From assembly GCF_014641945.1 (NCBI RefSeq), contig NZ_BMIJ01000001.1:668585-732584 (forward strand): DNA of 64,000 nt, given 5' to 3'. Shown in pieces: positions 28,872 through 39,393 of this stretch (the stretch's first letter is position 1; each line of letters opens with the position of its first letter). Origin of the DNA: Marinobacterium zhoushanense. Lineage in GTDB: Bacteria > Pseudomonadota > Gammaproteobacteria > Pseudomonadales > Balneatricaceae. The notes beneath the pieces are model-generated. The model ran no database searches. It worked only from the letters and a program-made list of their open reading frames with translations, and had not been told where the DNA came from. The position numbers and the translations under genes were made by a program.

Positions 28872-30578
28872 GTGAAACTGCAGATCGAGCGCGCCGTCGC
28901 CATTAAACTGTTCGAACGTTGCTCCTCCCTGTCCAGCTGGGAGGAGCAACTCAAGCTCGCCAGCCGGGTCGAGATCCCGTTCCAGGCGTTCAACCATGAA
29001 CAGCTCGGCGTACTCATCGATATCTATCAGCAGATCGCTGGCGGAGCCGGCAAGCAGGCGCAGCTGCAGGCGTTGCGAGAAGCCAGCGCAGACCCGCAAC
29101 CACCACAGGTGGAGGAGGAGCTGGAGAACCTGCTGCCGGTTCTGATCGAGTATGTCAGCCAGAACGTCAGCCGCGGTTGGCTGTTCCGCCTGGAGGGCAG
29201 CGGTACGCTGCTGCCCTACACCCTCAGCCGTATCGACTACACACCGGCCGGCAGCGAGGAGCAAGCCCGCATCGTGATCGATCTGAAGGCCAACAGTCGG
29301 GGCAAGCTGCAAACCAAGCAGCTGATCATCTCCGAGCGCGACCTGCATGGACAATCGCTGGTGGAGCTGCTGGCCACCAAGGGCTATCTGCGCGAAACAC
29401 CGACCCTGCTGCAGCAGTTCGACGAAGCCACCGAGCGTTATCTGAATTGGCGCTCCAACTTTGGCGAGCAGTTCTCCGGCCGCGGCACCGGCATCTATGC
29501 CGAAGACCCGGCGGCGTCGCATCGTAACGCCGACTGGGGCCGCAAACCACGCGTGATCCTCTCCACCAGCGGCAGCCCGGCCAGACTGGTCAATGACGAG
29601 GAGGTGCTGGCCGACCGCGAACTGACACTCAACCAGAGCGGCAACATCCTCAATGCGATCCTCAAGCGCATCGCCCGCCAATCCAGCTTCTCCGGAGCAG
29701 TGGACAAGCGGATAGAGGCACTGGCGGAGCAGATCCCGGAGGGGATGTTCTGTCGCATACCGGTACACGGTTTTATCCTGATGTTTCATCTGGAGCTGCA
29801 CCACCACCTCTGGGTGCATGTGGATAACCTGACCCCTTATATCTACCAGCCGGAACTGAAGCAGAAGCTGGTACTGCCGCAGGAGCATATCGACCTGATC
29901 GATATCCTCACCGCCGAGATGGAGATGCTGCTGGACGATATCATCGACGGCAAATCCGGCGGCACCACCGTGCTCTGCAGCGGCCCGGCCGGCGTCGGCA
30001 AGACGTTGACCGCCGAGGTTTACGCCGAGATCATCGGCCGCCCACTGTACCGGGTGCACTCCGGTCAGCTCGGCCTCAACGTGGGCGAGATGGAAAAGAA
30101 CCTTAAGGAGGTGCTGATCCGCGCCCAGCGCTGGGGCGCGGTGATGCTGATCGACGAGGCCGATGTCTATATCAAGCGCCGCGACGACAACCTGACCATG
30201 AACGCGGTGGTCGGCGTCTTCCTGCGCGTGCTGGAGTACTTCAACGGCCTGCTGTTCCTGACCACCAACCGCATCGATGATATCGACGAGGCGATCATCT
30301 CCCGCTGTATTGCCATGGTGCGCTACCTACACCCGGACCGGAGCGAGCGCAGCCGCATCTGGCAAGTGATGGCACAGCAGTTCGGCCTGGATCTCGACGC
30401 CGCCATGCCCGACCAGCTGGCCACCCGCTTTGCCGGCGCCAGCGGCCGCGATATCAAGGGACTGGCCAAGCTGGTGGCCAAGTTCTGCCAGTTCCGAAGT
30501 TGCGCCCCTAGCCTCGAGGTATTTGAACACTGCGCCGGCTTCCGCGGTCTCGACATGTCTGGGACCGATCCCCGATGA
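28872..30578 (+). CDS. AAA-family ATPase with a large unique N-terminal region
   Basis: A 568-residue protein. About 340 N-terminal residues are unfamiliar and contain a leading helical segment (to about 75) and a mixed region with VSRGWLFRLEGSG and YFNWRSNFG-like aromatic stretches. The AAA module follows: Walker A GPAGVGKTLTAEV (about 373-385), Walker B AVMLIDEADVYIK (about 420-432), sensor 1 FLTTNRIDDIDEAI and the arginine-rich ISRC. The single-ring AAA type resembles remodelling ATPases, but the substrate is unknown. Start GTG 28872 has AGGAG six bases upstream. The stop overlaps the next gene (ATGA), so the two are an operon under the sigma-54-type promoter. Confidence 0.85.
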   Translation: MKLQIERAVAIKLFERCSSLSSWEEQLKLASRVEIPFQAFNHEQLGVLIDIYQQIAGGAGKQAQLQALREASADPQPPQVEEELENLLPVLIEYVSQNVSRGWLFRLEGSGTLLPYTLSRIDYTPAGSEEQARIVIDLKANSRGKLQTKQLIISERDLHGQSLVELLATKGYLRETPTLLQQFDEATERYLNWRSNFGEQFSGRGTGIYAEDPAASHRNADWGRKPRVILSTSGSPARLVNDEEVLADRELTLNQSGNILNAILKRIARQSSFSGAVDKRIEALAEQIPEGMFCRIPVHGFILMFHLELHHHLWVHVDNLTPYIYQPELKQKLVLPQEHIDLIDILTAEMEMLLDDIIDGKSGGTTVLCSGPAGVGKTLTAEVYAEIIGRPLYRVHSGQLGLNVGEMEKNLKEVLIRAQRWGAVMLIDEADVYIKRRDDNLTMNAVVGVFLRVLEYFNGLLFLTTNRIDDIDEAIISRCIAMVRYLHPDRSERSRIWQVMAQQFGLDLDAAMPDQLATRFAGASGRDIKGLAKLVAKFCQFRSCAPSLEVFEHCAGFRGLDMSGTDPR

Positions 30579-30946
30579 GTGCGTTAGTACCAGCCGCTGA
30601 GTGGTTGCGAAACCACAGGCTATCGCTGAAGGAGATCGACTGCGTGATCGCGCTGATGCTGAAGATCCTCGACGGCAAGTGCAAGATGAACGAGGAGGAC
30701 AAGCGGCTGACGCGGGAACTCTATGCCCACTGTGTAACACTGGAGGGCGAACGACTGAAAAACGATCTGCACGCGCTGATTCGGGAAGCGTTGGACCATC
30801 CTTCTGCGCAACTGCTGGATCTGGTGTACGAGAAGCGGGTGCTGGCGGAAACGATGATCTCACGGCCGGTAATGAAGGCGTTCAAGGCCCGCCTCAGGCG
30901 GGAGGGGCTACTTCCGAAGAAGCAGCCCAGTGCTGAACAGGCGTGA
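30575..30946 (+). CDS. Small helical partner protein of the AAA ATPase
   Basis: A 123-residue, charged and largely helical protein that I do not recognise. It has a hydrophobic start (LKEIDCVIALMLKILDGKCKM), KRLTRELYAHCVTLEGERLKNDL in the middle and a basic C terminus (FKARLRREGLLPKKQ). No signal peptide or membrane span. It begins within the stop codon of the AAA gene, so synthesis is coupled; it may be an adaptor or regulator of that ATPase. It ends 15 bases before the convergent cytochrome c gene. Confidence 0.75.
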   Translation: MSALVPAAEWLRNHRLSLKEIDCVIALMLKILDGKCKMNEEDKRLTRELYAHCVTLEGERLKNDLHALIREALDHPSAQLLDLVYEKRVLAETMISRPVMKAFKARLRREGLLPKKQPSAEQA

Positions 30947-30961
30947 TTACTTGAGCGACTC

Positions 30962-31348
30962 TTACTTAAGCGATTTGAGGAACGCGATCAGGTAGTCCTG
31001 CTCAACCGGGTCGGATACCGACACGTGACGCATACGGGTACCCGGCACCAATCCTTCGTTGTCCACCACCCACTGGCGCAGGTTATCTTCGGTCCAGGTC
31101 AGCCCCGAGTTTTTCAGCGCATCGGAGTAGGCAAAGCGCGGTACCGTACCCGCCTTGCGGCCAACCACACCATGCAGATCTGGCCCGAAGCCGTTTTTAG
31201 CCGAATCGATCGTGTGGCAGGCTTCGCACTTGTGGAATACCGCACGCCCGGCGGCTACCATCGCATCCTGCTCGCCATCTTCGGCCAACGCCAGCGGCAC
31301 TGCGAACAGAGCACTCAACGACGCGGCTGCTATCCATCGACTGTTCAT
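30962..31348 (-). CDS. Periplasmic class I cytochrome c
   Basis: A 128-residue secreted cytochrome. Signal peptide to about residue 22 (SALFAVPLALA), haem site CEACH at 41-45, and a distal methionine in PGTRMRH, close to the C terminus. The spacing (FGPDLHGVVGRKAG, then YSDALKNSGLTW) is that of cytochrome c2/c550 electron carriers of mitochondrial type. It probably moves electrons to a terminal oxidase or a nitrogen-oxide reductase. A perfect Anr/FNR box lies upstream, so low-oxygen induction is likely. Confidence 0.92.
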   Translation of the reverse strand: MNSRWIAAASLSALFAVPLALAEDGEQDAMVAAGRAVFHKCEACHTIDSAKNGFGPDLHGVVGRKAGTVPRFAYSDALKNSGLTWTEDNLRQWVVDNEGLVPGTRMRHVSVSDPVEQDYLIAFLKSLK

Positions 31349-31443
31349 GAGACATACCTCGGAAAGTTATTAACGGATAGGTCAACTATATTCCGCAGTG
31401 CAGCAATCGCACTCTAGTACTTCAGTACTGTTTGCGGGGTGGC

Positions 31444-31457
31444 TTGATACAGATCAA
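31444..31457 (-). promoter_or_regulatory. Anr/FNR box upstream of the cytochrome c gene
   Basis: TTGAT, ACAG, ATCAA, a perfect match to TTGATnnnnATCAA, centred about 102 bases before the cytochrome start. On the minus strand a TACTAG -10 (31414-31419) puts the likely transcription start about 43 bases from the centre of the box, which suits FNR-type activation. Confidence 0.75.
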
Positions 31458-31489
31458 GTCGCCTCTGCGGTTCGGCGGTTGCGAAGCAT

Positions 31490-31514
31490 AAAAAACCCCG
31501 GCAAGGCCGGGGTT
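31490..31514 (-). terminator. Rho-independent terminator of the fumarase gene
   Basis: On the minus strand AACCCCGGC, loop CTT, GCCGGGGTT and a T-run, 24 bases after the fumarase stop. The Anr box lies just beyond it. Confidence 0.9.
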
Positions 31515-31538
31515 CTTGAGGTAGCGACAGAAGTGGAA

Positions 31539-33044
31539 TCAGGCGCTGTGCGCGATGATATCCTTCCACTTGGCCGGACCGGTGTTGTGCACCGACTCGC
31601 CGGAGGTATCGACGGCCACGGTGACCGGCATATCCTTGACCTCGAACTCGTAGATCGCTTCCATGCCCAGTTCCGGGAAGGCGATAACGTCGGCGTGGGT
31701 AATTGCCTTGGACACCAGGTAAGCCGCACCACCCACCGCCATCAGGTAAACCGCCTGGCTGTCCTTGATCGCCTCGATCGCCACTGGACCGCGCTCGGAC
31801 TTGCCGATCATGCCGAGCAGACCGGTACTCTCGAGGATCTGACGGGTGAACTTGTCCATGCGAGTTGACGTTGTCGGACCGGCCGGGCCCACCACTTCGT
31901 CACGCACCGGATCGACCGGACCCACGTAGTAGATGAAGCGCCCCTTCAGGTCCACCGGCAGCTCTTCGCCGTTGTTCAGCATCTCGACCATGCGCTTGTG
32001 CGCAGCGTCGCGACCGGTCAGCATCTTACCGTTGAGCAGGATGGTCTCACCCACCTTCCACTCTTTCACCGCTTCCGGGGTGATCTCGTCCAGGTTGACA
32101 CGGCGGGTGTTGGCGCCGACCTCGAAGGTCACCTCCGGCCACTCGTCCAGACTCGGCGGAGTCAGTACGGCCGGCCCGTTGCCGTTGAGCGTGAAGTGGG
32201 TGTGGCGGGTCGCGGCACAGTTCGGAATCATGCACACCGGCAGAGAGGCGGCGTGGGTTGGGTAGTCCTTGATCTTGACGTCGAGAATCGTGGTCAGACC
32301 ACCCAAGCCCTGAGCACCGATGCCCAGCGCATTAACCGCATCCATGATCTCCAGACGCAGCTCTTCCACGCGGTTCTGCGGACCGCGCTCACGCAGCTCG
32401 TGGATATCGATCGGATCCATCAGCGACTCTTTCGCCAGTACCGCCGCTTTCTCCGCGGTACCGCCGATACCGATACCGAGCATGCCCGGCGGACACCAGC
32501 CGGCGCCCATGGTCGGTACGGTCTTGACGATCCAGTCGACGATGCTGTCGGACGGGTTCAGCATTACCATCTTGGACTTGTTCTCGGAACCGCCCCCCTT
32601 GGCCGCCACGTGAACCTCGACCTCATCGCCCTCGACGATCTCGTAGTGGATCACCGCCGGAGTGTTGTCCTTGGTGTTCTGACGCTTGCCGGCCGGATCG
32701 GCGAGGATGGAGGCACGCAGCACGTTGTCCGGGTTCAGGTAAGCGCGGCGCACACCTTCGTTGACCATATCGGTCACCGACATCTTGGCGTCCCACTGCA
32801 CATTCATCCCCACTTTCAGGAATACGGTGACAATACCGGTATCCTGACAGATCGGGCGATGGCCTTCGGCGCACATGCGTGAGTTGATCAGGATCTGCGC
32901 CATGGCGTCCTTCGCCGCCGGGTTCTGCTCCTTAAGATAGGCTTCATGCACACCCTGGATAAAATCGATCGGGTGGTAGTAGGAGATGAACTGCAGCGCA
33001 TCTGCAACGCTGCTGATGAAATCATCCTGGCGAATAACGCTCAT
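31539..33044 (-). CDS. Class I (iron-sulfur) fumarate hydratase
   Basis: Interconverts fumarate and malate in the TCA cycle with a [4Fe-4S] cluster. The 501-residue protein has the alpha-type N domain and beta-type C domain in one chain. Candidate cluster cysteines are C66 in RPICQDTG, one near 183 in GAGWCPPGM and one near 275 in PNCAATRHTH. The terminal SGESVHNTGP block is also diagnostic. Class I enzymes are oxygen- and superoxide-sensitive. Divergent from nothing; a TATAAT-like hexamer on the minus strand at 33149-33154 may belong to its promoter. Confidence 0.96.
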   Translation of the reverse strand: MSVIRQDDFISSVADALQFISYYHPIDFIQGVHEAYLKEQNPAAKDAMAQILINSRMCAEGHRPICQDTGIVTVFLKVGMNVQWDAKMSVTDMVNEGVRRAYLNPDNVLRASILADPAGKRQNTKDNTPAVIHYEIVEGDEVEVHVAAKGGGSENKSKMVMLNPSDSIVDWIVKTVPTMGAGWCPPGMLGIGIGGTAEKAAVLAKESLMDPIDIHELRERGPQNRVEELRLEIMDAVNALGIGAQGLGGLTTILDVKIKDYPTHAASLPVCMIPNCAATRHTHFTLNGNGPAVLTPPSLDEWPEVTFEVGANTRRVNLDEITPEAVKEWKVGETILLNGKMLTGRDAAHKRMVEMLNNGEELPVDLKGRFIYYVGPVDPVRDEVVGPAGPTTSTRMDKFTRQILESTGLLGMIGKSERGPVAIEAIKDSQAVYLMAVGGAAYLVSKAITHADVIAFPELGMEAIYEFEVKDMPVTVAVDTSGESVHNTGPAKWKDIIAHSA

Positions 33045-33203
33045 TCGGGACTCTCCAATCAGACTCGGGCCGTCAAGGCTCTATTTTGAGGACCGGGCTG
33101 CGCTTTGCACTTTGACAGGATTCGCGCACCCCGCGGATTGTGCGCCGCATTATACACCAGTTGAAAGCCGGATGGCTGCGGCTATACAACTAACGGAGGG
33201 GGA

Positions 33204-34058
33204 TCAGTTCAGCGTGAAACAGAACAGCATGCCGAACACCATTACCAGCTGCCCGGTGGCCGGTGTCAGCGGGCGGCGCTGATCCGGCGGATTATTCAGG
33301 TAGCGTAGCGGCCGGTACATGAAAGGCAGCGAGATCAGCAGAGGCCAGGGCGCATCGAGCAATCCGAGCAGCCAAAGCGCAGCACTGACCAGCAGGGTCA
33401 ATACCAACAACAACCAGTACAGACGACGAGCGGTAGCATAACCGGCCCTGACCGTCAGCGTTCTCAGCCCCTGCTCACGATCACTCTCATAATCGCGCAA
33501 CTCATTGCTCAGCAACAGCAGTGACACCAGCAGACTGATCGGTACCGACTGCGCGACTATCGCACCGTTAAGTTCACCACCTGCTGCGACATAACTGCCC
33601 ACCACCATGAACACACCCATCAGCCAGAACACCAGAGCGACAGCGAGCCCACGTGATTTGTAGTTGATCGGATTAAGGGTATAACCAAGCGCACCAGCCA
33701 GGCCCAACAGGAACAGTACCAGCAACGCCAGCGAGCGATCGGCCACCAGATACAGGCCGATCGGGGTCGCCAACAGAAAGCAGAACAGCCCGGCACGGAA
33801 GTTTCTCTGCACCGCCGCTATCGCTACTGCACTGCCCTCTTCCGTCCTCAGTTGCTCGATATCCGAGTAGTCGTTGATCAGATTGACCCCGGACTGCAGC
33901 AACAAACCGCCGATCAGCACTAACAAAGCGTTGAGCGGCACCAGTAGACCTGCCTGCCAGGCCGCGGTGATGCCGATCAGGCAGGTGGTCAACGCAACAC
34001 CAAAGGAGAAGGGTCTAAGCGCGTGCAGAAAGCTGTACTTGTTGGCTGGCGTGTTCAC
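33204..34058 (-). CDS. UbiA-family prenyltransferase, MenA-like
   Basis: A 284-residue integral membrane protein with about eight to nine spans. The two aspartate motifs are NLINDYSDIE (about 60-69) and NELRDYESDRE (about 180-190), the NxxxDxxxD pattern of 1,4-dihydroxy-2-naphthoate prenyltransferases (MenA), and LGYTLNPINYKSRG follows MenA. No menaquinone gene is nearby, and the aromatic substrate is unproved; UbiA, haem O synthase and chlorophyll synthase are less likely by motif. Confidence 0.8.
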   Translation of the reverse strand: MNTPANKYSFLHALRPFSFGVALTTCLIGITAAWQAGLLVPLNALLVLIGGLLLQSGVNLINDYSDIEQLRTEEGSAVAIAAVQRNFRAGLFCFLLATPIGLYLVADRSLALLVLFLLGLAGALGYTLNPINYKSRGLAVALVFWLMGVFMVVGSYVAAGGELNGAIVAQSVPISLLVSLLLLSNELRDYESDREQGLRTLTVRAGYATARRLYWLLLVLTLLVSAALWLLGLLDAPWPLLISLPFMYRPLRYLNNPPDQRRPLTPATGQLVMVFGMLFCFTLN

Positions 34059-34090
34059 TCGATTACGGCCGGCAGGTTGGTAGAGATGAA

Positions 34091-34113
34091 TCGGGAGCCA
34101 CTGGGGCTCCCGA
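34091..34113. terminator. Hairpin between trhP and the prenyltransferase gene
   Basis: TCGGGAGCC, loop ACTGG, GGCTCCCGA, nine perfect pairs, 27 bases past the trhP stop. There is no T-run in the minus direction, so a terminator is only possible. Confidence 0.4.
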
Positions 34114-34139
34114 ATGATGCCATTATCTGTTTGGAACGA

Positions 34140-35492
34140 CTAGCGCGCCGGCGCGTTGGGCAGATCACGCATCAGCAGCGCGTACCGCATATCGGTATCG
34201 AAATCGAGCGGGATAGTGACACGATGACCGGAGCCCGGTGCCGCATCGACCGACTGCCCCTTCTTGTCATACAGTTCGGAGAGCTTGAAGCGGCGATTAC
34301 CGGCCGGCGTCATCAACTCCAGGGTATCGCCCTTCTCGAAGCGGTTTTTGACGTCGATCTGCAGGGTGCCGCTCTGCGCATCGTGCTCGACCACTTCGCC
34401 GACAAACTGCTGATGAACGCCGACCGAGTTGCCGGTTTCGTAGTTCTGGTACTCGTCATGCACGTGGCGACGGTAGAACCCTTCGGTATAACCACGGTTG
34501 GCCAGGTTCTCGAGAATATCCATCAGCCCCATGTCGAAGGGCTTGCCGGCCACGGCATCGTCGATCGCCTGACGGTAGGCCTGAGCGGTGCGCGCTACGT
34601 AGTAATGAGACTTGGTGCGCCCCTCGATCTTCAGCGAATCTACACCCATCTCTGCCAGCTTATGCACATGCTGGATGGCACGCAGATCCTTGGAGTTCAT
34701 GATGTAGGTGCCATGCTCATCCTCGAACGCGGGCATATACTCACCGGGACGGGTCTCCTCCTGCAGCAGGAAGATCTTGTCCGTGGGCTTACCCTCACCC
34801 AACGCGGGCTGCGCCTCAACGGCAGCAGGGTCGAAGGACTGCACCGGCACCACATCGCCGGACTCATCCTCTTTCGCCTCGTGGGCATCATACTTCCAGC
34901 GACAGGTATTGGTGCAGGTACCCTGGTTGGGATCGCGGTGATTGATATAACCGGACAGCAGGCAGCGCCCGGAATAGGCGATGCAGAGCGAACCGTGCAC
35001 AAACACCTCCAGCTCCATCTCCGGGCAGCGATCACGGATCTCGGCCACCTCTTCCAGCGACAGCTCGCGGGACAGGATGATGCGCTCGATACCGGCACGG
35101 TGCCAGAACTTCACCGAGGCCCAGTTCATGGTATTGGATTGCACCGACAGATGGATCGGCAGCTCCGGATACTTGTCCTTGACCATCATGATCAAGCCGG
35201 GATCCGACATGATCAGCGCGTCCGGGCCCATCTCGATCACCGGCTCGATATCGCGCATGTAGGTGGTCAGTTTGGAGTTGTGCGGCATGATGTTGCTGGC
35301 AACGAAAAACTTCTTGCCCAGCTCGTGGGCGATCCGTATCCCTTCGGCCAGATTATCATGGGTGAAATCGTTGTTACGCACGCGCAGGCTGTAGCGCGGC
35401 TGACCTGCATAGACCGCATCCGCACCGTAGGCGAAGGCGTACTTCATATTTTTCAGCGTCCCGGCCGGGGACAGGAGTTCTGGAGTTCGCAT
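34140..35492 (-). CDS. trhP: tRNA uridine-5 hydroxylase TrhP (YegQ, U32 family)
   Basis: A 450-residue member of the U32 'peptidase' family; YegQ/TrhP makes 5-hydroxyuridine at tRNA wobble position 34 using prephenate. Motifs are the N-terminal LLSPAGTLKNMKYAFAYGAD, the U32 signature block ELEVFVHGSLCIAYSGRCLL (about 165-184) with conserved cysteines, TNTCRWKY, and DSLKIEGRTKSHYYVA, followed by a C-terminal beta-rich domain. It is longer than RlhA-like short members and matches the YegQ type. ThpR follows upstream, 20 bases away on the same strand. Confidence 0.9.
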   Translation of the reverse strand: MRTPELLSPAGTLKNMKYAFAYGADAVYAGQPRYSLRVRNNDFTHDNLAEGIRIAHELGKKFFVASNIMPHNSKLTTYMRDIEPVIEMGPDALIMSDPGLIMMVKDKYPELPIHLSVQSNTMNWASVKFWHRAGIERIILSRELSLEEVAEIRDRCPEMELEVFVHGSLCIAYSGRCLLSGYINHRDPNQGTCTNTCRWKYDAHEAKEDESGDVVPVQSFDPAAVEAQPALGEGKPTDKIFLLQEETRPGEYMPAFEDEHGTYIMNSKDLRAIQHVHKLAEMGVDSLKIEGRTKSHYYVARTAQAYRQAIDDAVAGKPFDMGLMDILENLANRGYTEGFYRRHVHDEYQNYETGNSVGVHQQFVGEVVEHDAQSGTLQIDVKNRFEKGDTLELMTPAGNRRFKLSELYDKKGQSVDAAPGSGHRVTIPLDFDTDMRYALLMRDLPNAPAR

Positions 35493-35512
35493 GGTAGAAA
35501 CTGTCTTTGGGT

Positions 35513-36082
35513 TCAGAGGCTGCCCACCAGGACGGGCAGGCGAGTTTCGAACAGGGGTGTATAGATAGAACCGCGCTCACCTGGGCGGCTCTGGAACAGC
35601 ACCACCGAGTCGACCGGCACGGTCTCATTCAGCTTGGGCCAACTCTCGGGCACCTCGAAGCGGTTATCCGACGGCAGTCGCCCCAGTGTGACATGGGGCC
35701 GGAAACCTTTCTGGTGATAATCGATACCACACCGCCTCACCACCTGAGCCAGGCGCTGCTGCAATACCGCCAACAGCGCCACCTCACTGGGCAGGGCCGC
35801 CACCAGCGAAAGATGTGGATTGACCGGATAGTAATCCAGGGTATCCAGCGGCAGATGAAAGCCGGCTATATCGGCCAGCGCCTGCTCCACCGCTCGCTCC
35901 AGCACCTGCACCTGATCGAGGCTGATTTCGTTCAGAAAACAGAGTGTTAGATGGTAGCTCGAGGAATCGACCCAATGAGCGTCCAAGCCACGGTCGTACT
36001 CGCAAAGCGCATCGGCATAGTCTGCCAGGGAGCGCGAGATCCGCTCCGGGATCGGCAGTGCAAAGAAAGCACGAATATTCAT
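35513..36082 (-). CDS. thpR: RNA 2',3'-cyclic phosphodiesterase
   Basis: A 189-residue 2H-phosphoesterase that opens 2',3'-cyclic phosphates on RNA. Both catalytic H-x-T-x motifs are present, HLTL near 44 and HVTL near 128, with the N-terminal RAFFALPIPERI pattern of the family. Co-directional with trhP, 20 bases upstream of it, so probably an RNA-modification operon. Confidence 0.92.
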   Translation of the reverse strand: MNIRAFFALPIPERISRSLADYADALCEYDRGLDAHWVDSSSYHLTLCFLNEISLDQVQVLERAVEQALADIAGFHLPLDTLDYYPVNPHLSLVAALPSEVALLAVLQQRLAQVVRRCGIDYHQKGFRPHVTLGRLPSDNRFEVPESWPKLNETVPVDSVVLFQSRPGERGSIYTPLFETRLPVLVGSL

Positions 36083-36170
36083 CTACGCTTTGCGGGAACC
36101 TCTCTTCGAAAACCGGCTATTGTGCCGCTGAACTCCGACAGACGCAAATCCGAGTTGGCCGCTGGGGCAT

Positions 36171-37061
36171 CTATCGGCCATCCAGACGTCGCTGCAACTC
36201 ACTGATCTGTTCACGCATCTGCAACAGGCTCTGATTGAACTGACGTCGAGAGCCATCGATCGCCTGAATTGACTGCTCGATACTGGCGATTCGCTGACTC
36301 AAACCGGCACCGCCCTGCGCACCCTGCGCCAGTTTGTCAACTCGCACCGACAGCGCCTGATGAGCACTGATACGCTCATCTTTCTCCAGTGATAGCGCGA
36401 AACTGGCATCGGCCCCGACCTTTTTCAGCCCCTCGCTCTGCTGCTGCAGTGAAGCTTCCAGACCCGACACCTGTTTATCAAGCCCCGATACCTGCTTCTT
36501 CACCCCCGACAGATCGCTCTTACCAGCATCGACACTACTGCCAAGTGTAGTCAGTTTGCTGTTCGCTGCCGCCAGCTGCTTTTTCAATTCCGACAGCTCG
36601 GCCGCTTGCGCCTCGAGCGCTTTCTTCTGCTCTTCCAGTTGCGGCTTGTTACGCTGATACGCTACGGTCCACAGCTTGGCGATCTCTGAGTCGAAATGTT
36701 CATACTTTTCACCGGCACGACTTTCCATCTGCCCGATACGTCCCATCAGCGTCTGCCCAGACTGGCTGGCAGTATCGCTGGTCAGCGCCAGCAACTCCTC
36801 CATCTCGGCCAGGCGCGCCTGAGCCTTGGCCAACTCCGCCTGCTGACTGTCCAACGCCTGCTTGAGACCCACGGTCCAGTACGCCAAACCCGCGCCGCCG
36901 ACGGTCAGCACAAGCAGTATCAGTGTCAGCAGGAAACCACCGCCACGCGGCTTGTCTGTCACCTGGACCTTGGCCCGCTGCGGCGCTCCGCTCACCCGGC
37001 GGTCGGACTCCTGGACATCCAATCCCGATAGATTGAGCCCCGGCTCTTTACGTTCACTCAT
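36171..37061 (-). CDS. Coiled-coil inner-membrane protein of unknown function
   Basis: A 296-residue protein with a charged N-terminal tail (1-40), one membrane span (GGFLLTLILLVLTVGGAGLAYW, about 41-62) and about 230 residues of predicted coiled coil (repeats such as SGVKKQVSGLDKQVSGLEAS) outside. The tail predicts a cytoplasmic N terminus with the coiled coil in the periplasm. It precedes no gene of related function; groL lies 105 bases downstream behind a terminator. The function is not known. Confidence 0.8.
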   Translation of the reverse strand: MSERKEPGLNLSGLDVQESDRRVSGAPQRAKVQVTDKPRGGGFLLTLILLVLTVGGAGLAYWTVGLKQALDSQQAELAKAQARLAEMEELLALTSDTASQSGQTLMGRIGQMESRAGEKYEHFDSEIAKLWTVAYQRNKPQLEEQKKALEAQAAELSELKKQLAAANSKLTTLGSSVDAGKSDLSGVKKQVSGLDKQVSGLEASLQQQSEGLKKVGADASFALSLEKDERISAHQALSVRVDKLAQGAQGGAGLSQRIASIEQSIQAIDGSRRQFNQSLLQMREQISELQRRLDGR

Positions 37062-37119
37062 TGTCGTTAACTATTCCGTACAAACTGGAAAAACCACCCT
37101 AGCAGGTTTGCCAAACACG

Positions 37120-37148
37120 AAAAAGCCCCGCAGGAGCGGGGCTTTTTT
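37120..37148. terminator. Bidirectional-looking terminator after groL
   Basis: AAAAGCCCCGC, loop AGGA, GCGGGGCTTTTTT. The A- and T-runs let it work in both directions; it is 19 bases past the groL stop. Confidence 0.92.
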
Positions 37149-37166
37149 CAGCAACATAGGGGCTGA

Positions 37167-38837
<1,671 letters not shown>

Positions 38838-38880
38838 TTAACGCTGTTAAGCGAAAAAAGTTAAGCGATTGACAGCGAGA

Positions 38881-39174
38881 TCAGTCTTCCAGCACGCCGT
38901 AGATTTCGCTTTCCTGCATGATCAGCAGCTCGTCGCCGTCGATTTTGACGGTGTTGGAGCCGGCATACTGACCGAACAGGACTTTATCCCCCACTTTGAC
39001 TGACGGCGCTTGAACCTCACCGTTGTTCAGCACGCGACCCGGGCCGACGGCTACGACTTCACCGCGGTTCGGCTTCTCGGCCGCAGAACCCGGCAGCACG
39101 ATGCCGCTCGCCGTGGTGGTTTCTTCCTCACTGCGACGAACTACTACACGGTCGTGAAGTGGACGAATATTCAT
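38881..39174 (-). CDS. groS: Co-chaperonin GroES
   Basis: The 97-residue lid of GroEL. It has the [14 protein letters not shown] start, the mobile loop [16 protein letters not shown] (about 16-31) and the end [20 protein letters not shown]. Ten extra open codons exist upstream, but the start at 39174 matches the family. First gene of the groESL operon. Confidence 0.98.
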   Translation of the reverse strand: MNIRPLHDRVVVRRSEEETTTASGIVLPGSAAEKPNRGEVVAVGPGRVLNNGEVQAPSVKVGDKVLFGQYAGSNTVKIDGDELLIMQESEIYGVLED

Positions 39175-39278
39175 CTGGTTGTTCTCCTGGTATCTAGGAT
39201 CCAATGCGATGTTGGTTTTTTTGTTTGATGAAGCCTATACGGAACTTCAAAACTCGATGCCTATGGCTTGTGGCTACC

Positions 39279-39307
39279 TAGGTGGGGCCGCTAATGCGGT
39301 TTTCAAT
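39279..39307 (-). promoter_or_regulatory. Sigma-32-like promoter P2 of groESL
   Basis: On the minus strand ATTGAAA, 13 bases, CCCCACCTA, which fits the CTTGAAA / CCCCAT-T heat-shock pattern, about 105-130 bases before the groS start. No CIRCE element is present. Confidence 0.6.
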
Positions 39308-39364
39308 GGTCAGAGAGAAACTTTTTTCTCACGCCCGCCCCAGGCCGCCGAGCCGTTGCGACCT

Positions 39365-39393
39365 ATGTGGGGTAGCGGAAATGGAATTCAAGG
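39365..39393 (-). promoter_or_regulatory. Sigma-32-like promoter P1 of groESL
   Basis: On the minus strand CCTTGAA, 14-15 bases, CCCCACAT: a good heat-shock promoter match about 190-220 bases before groS, upstream of the P2 element. Confidence 0.65.

Noticed and set aside
34023..35564. 513-codon open frame opposite trhP
   Set aside because: Shadow of trhP; composition is unlike protein and no family is recognisable.
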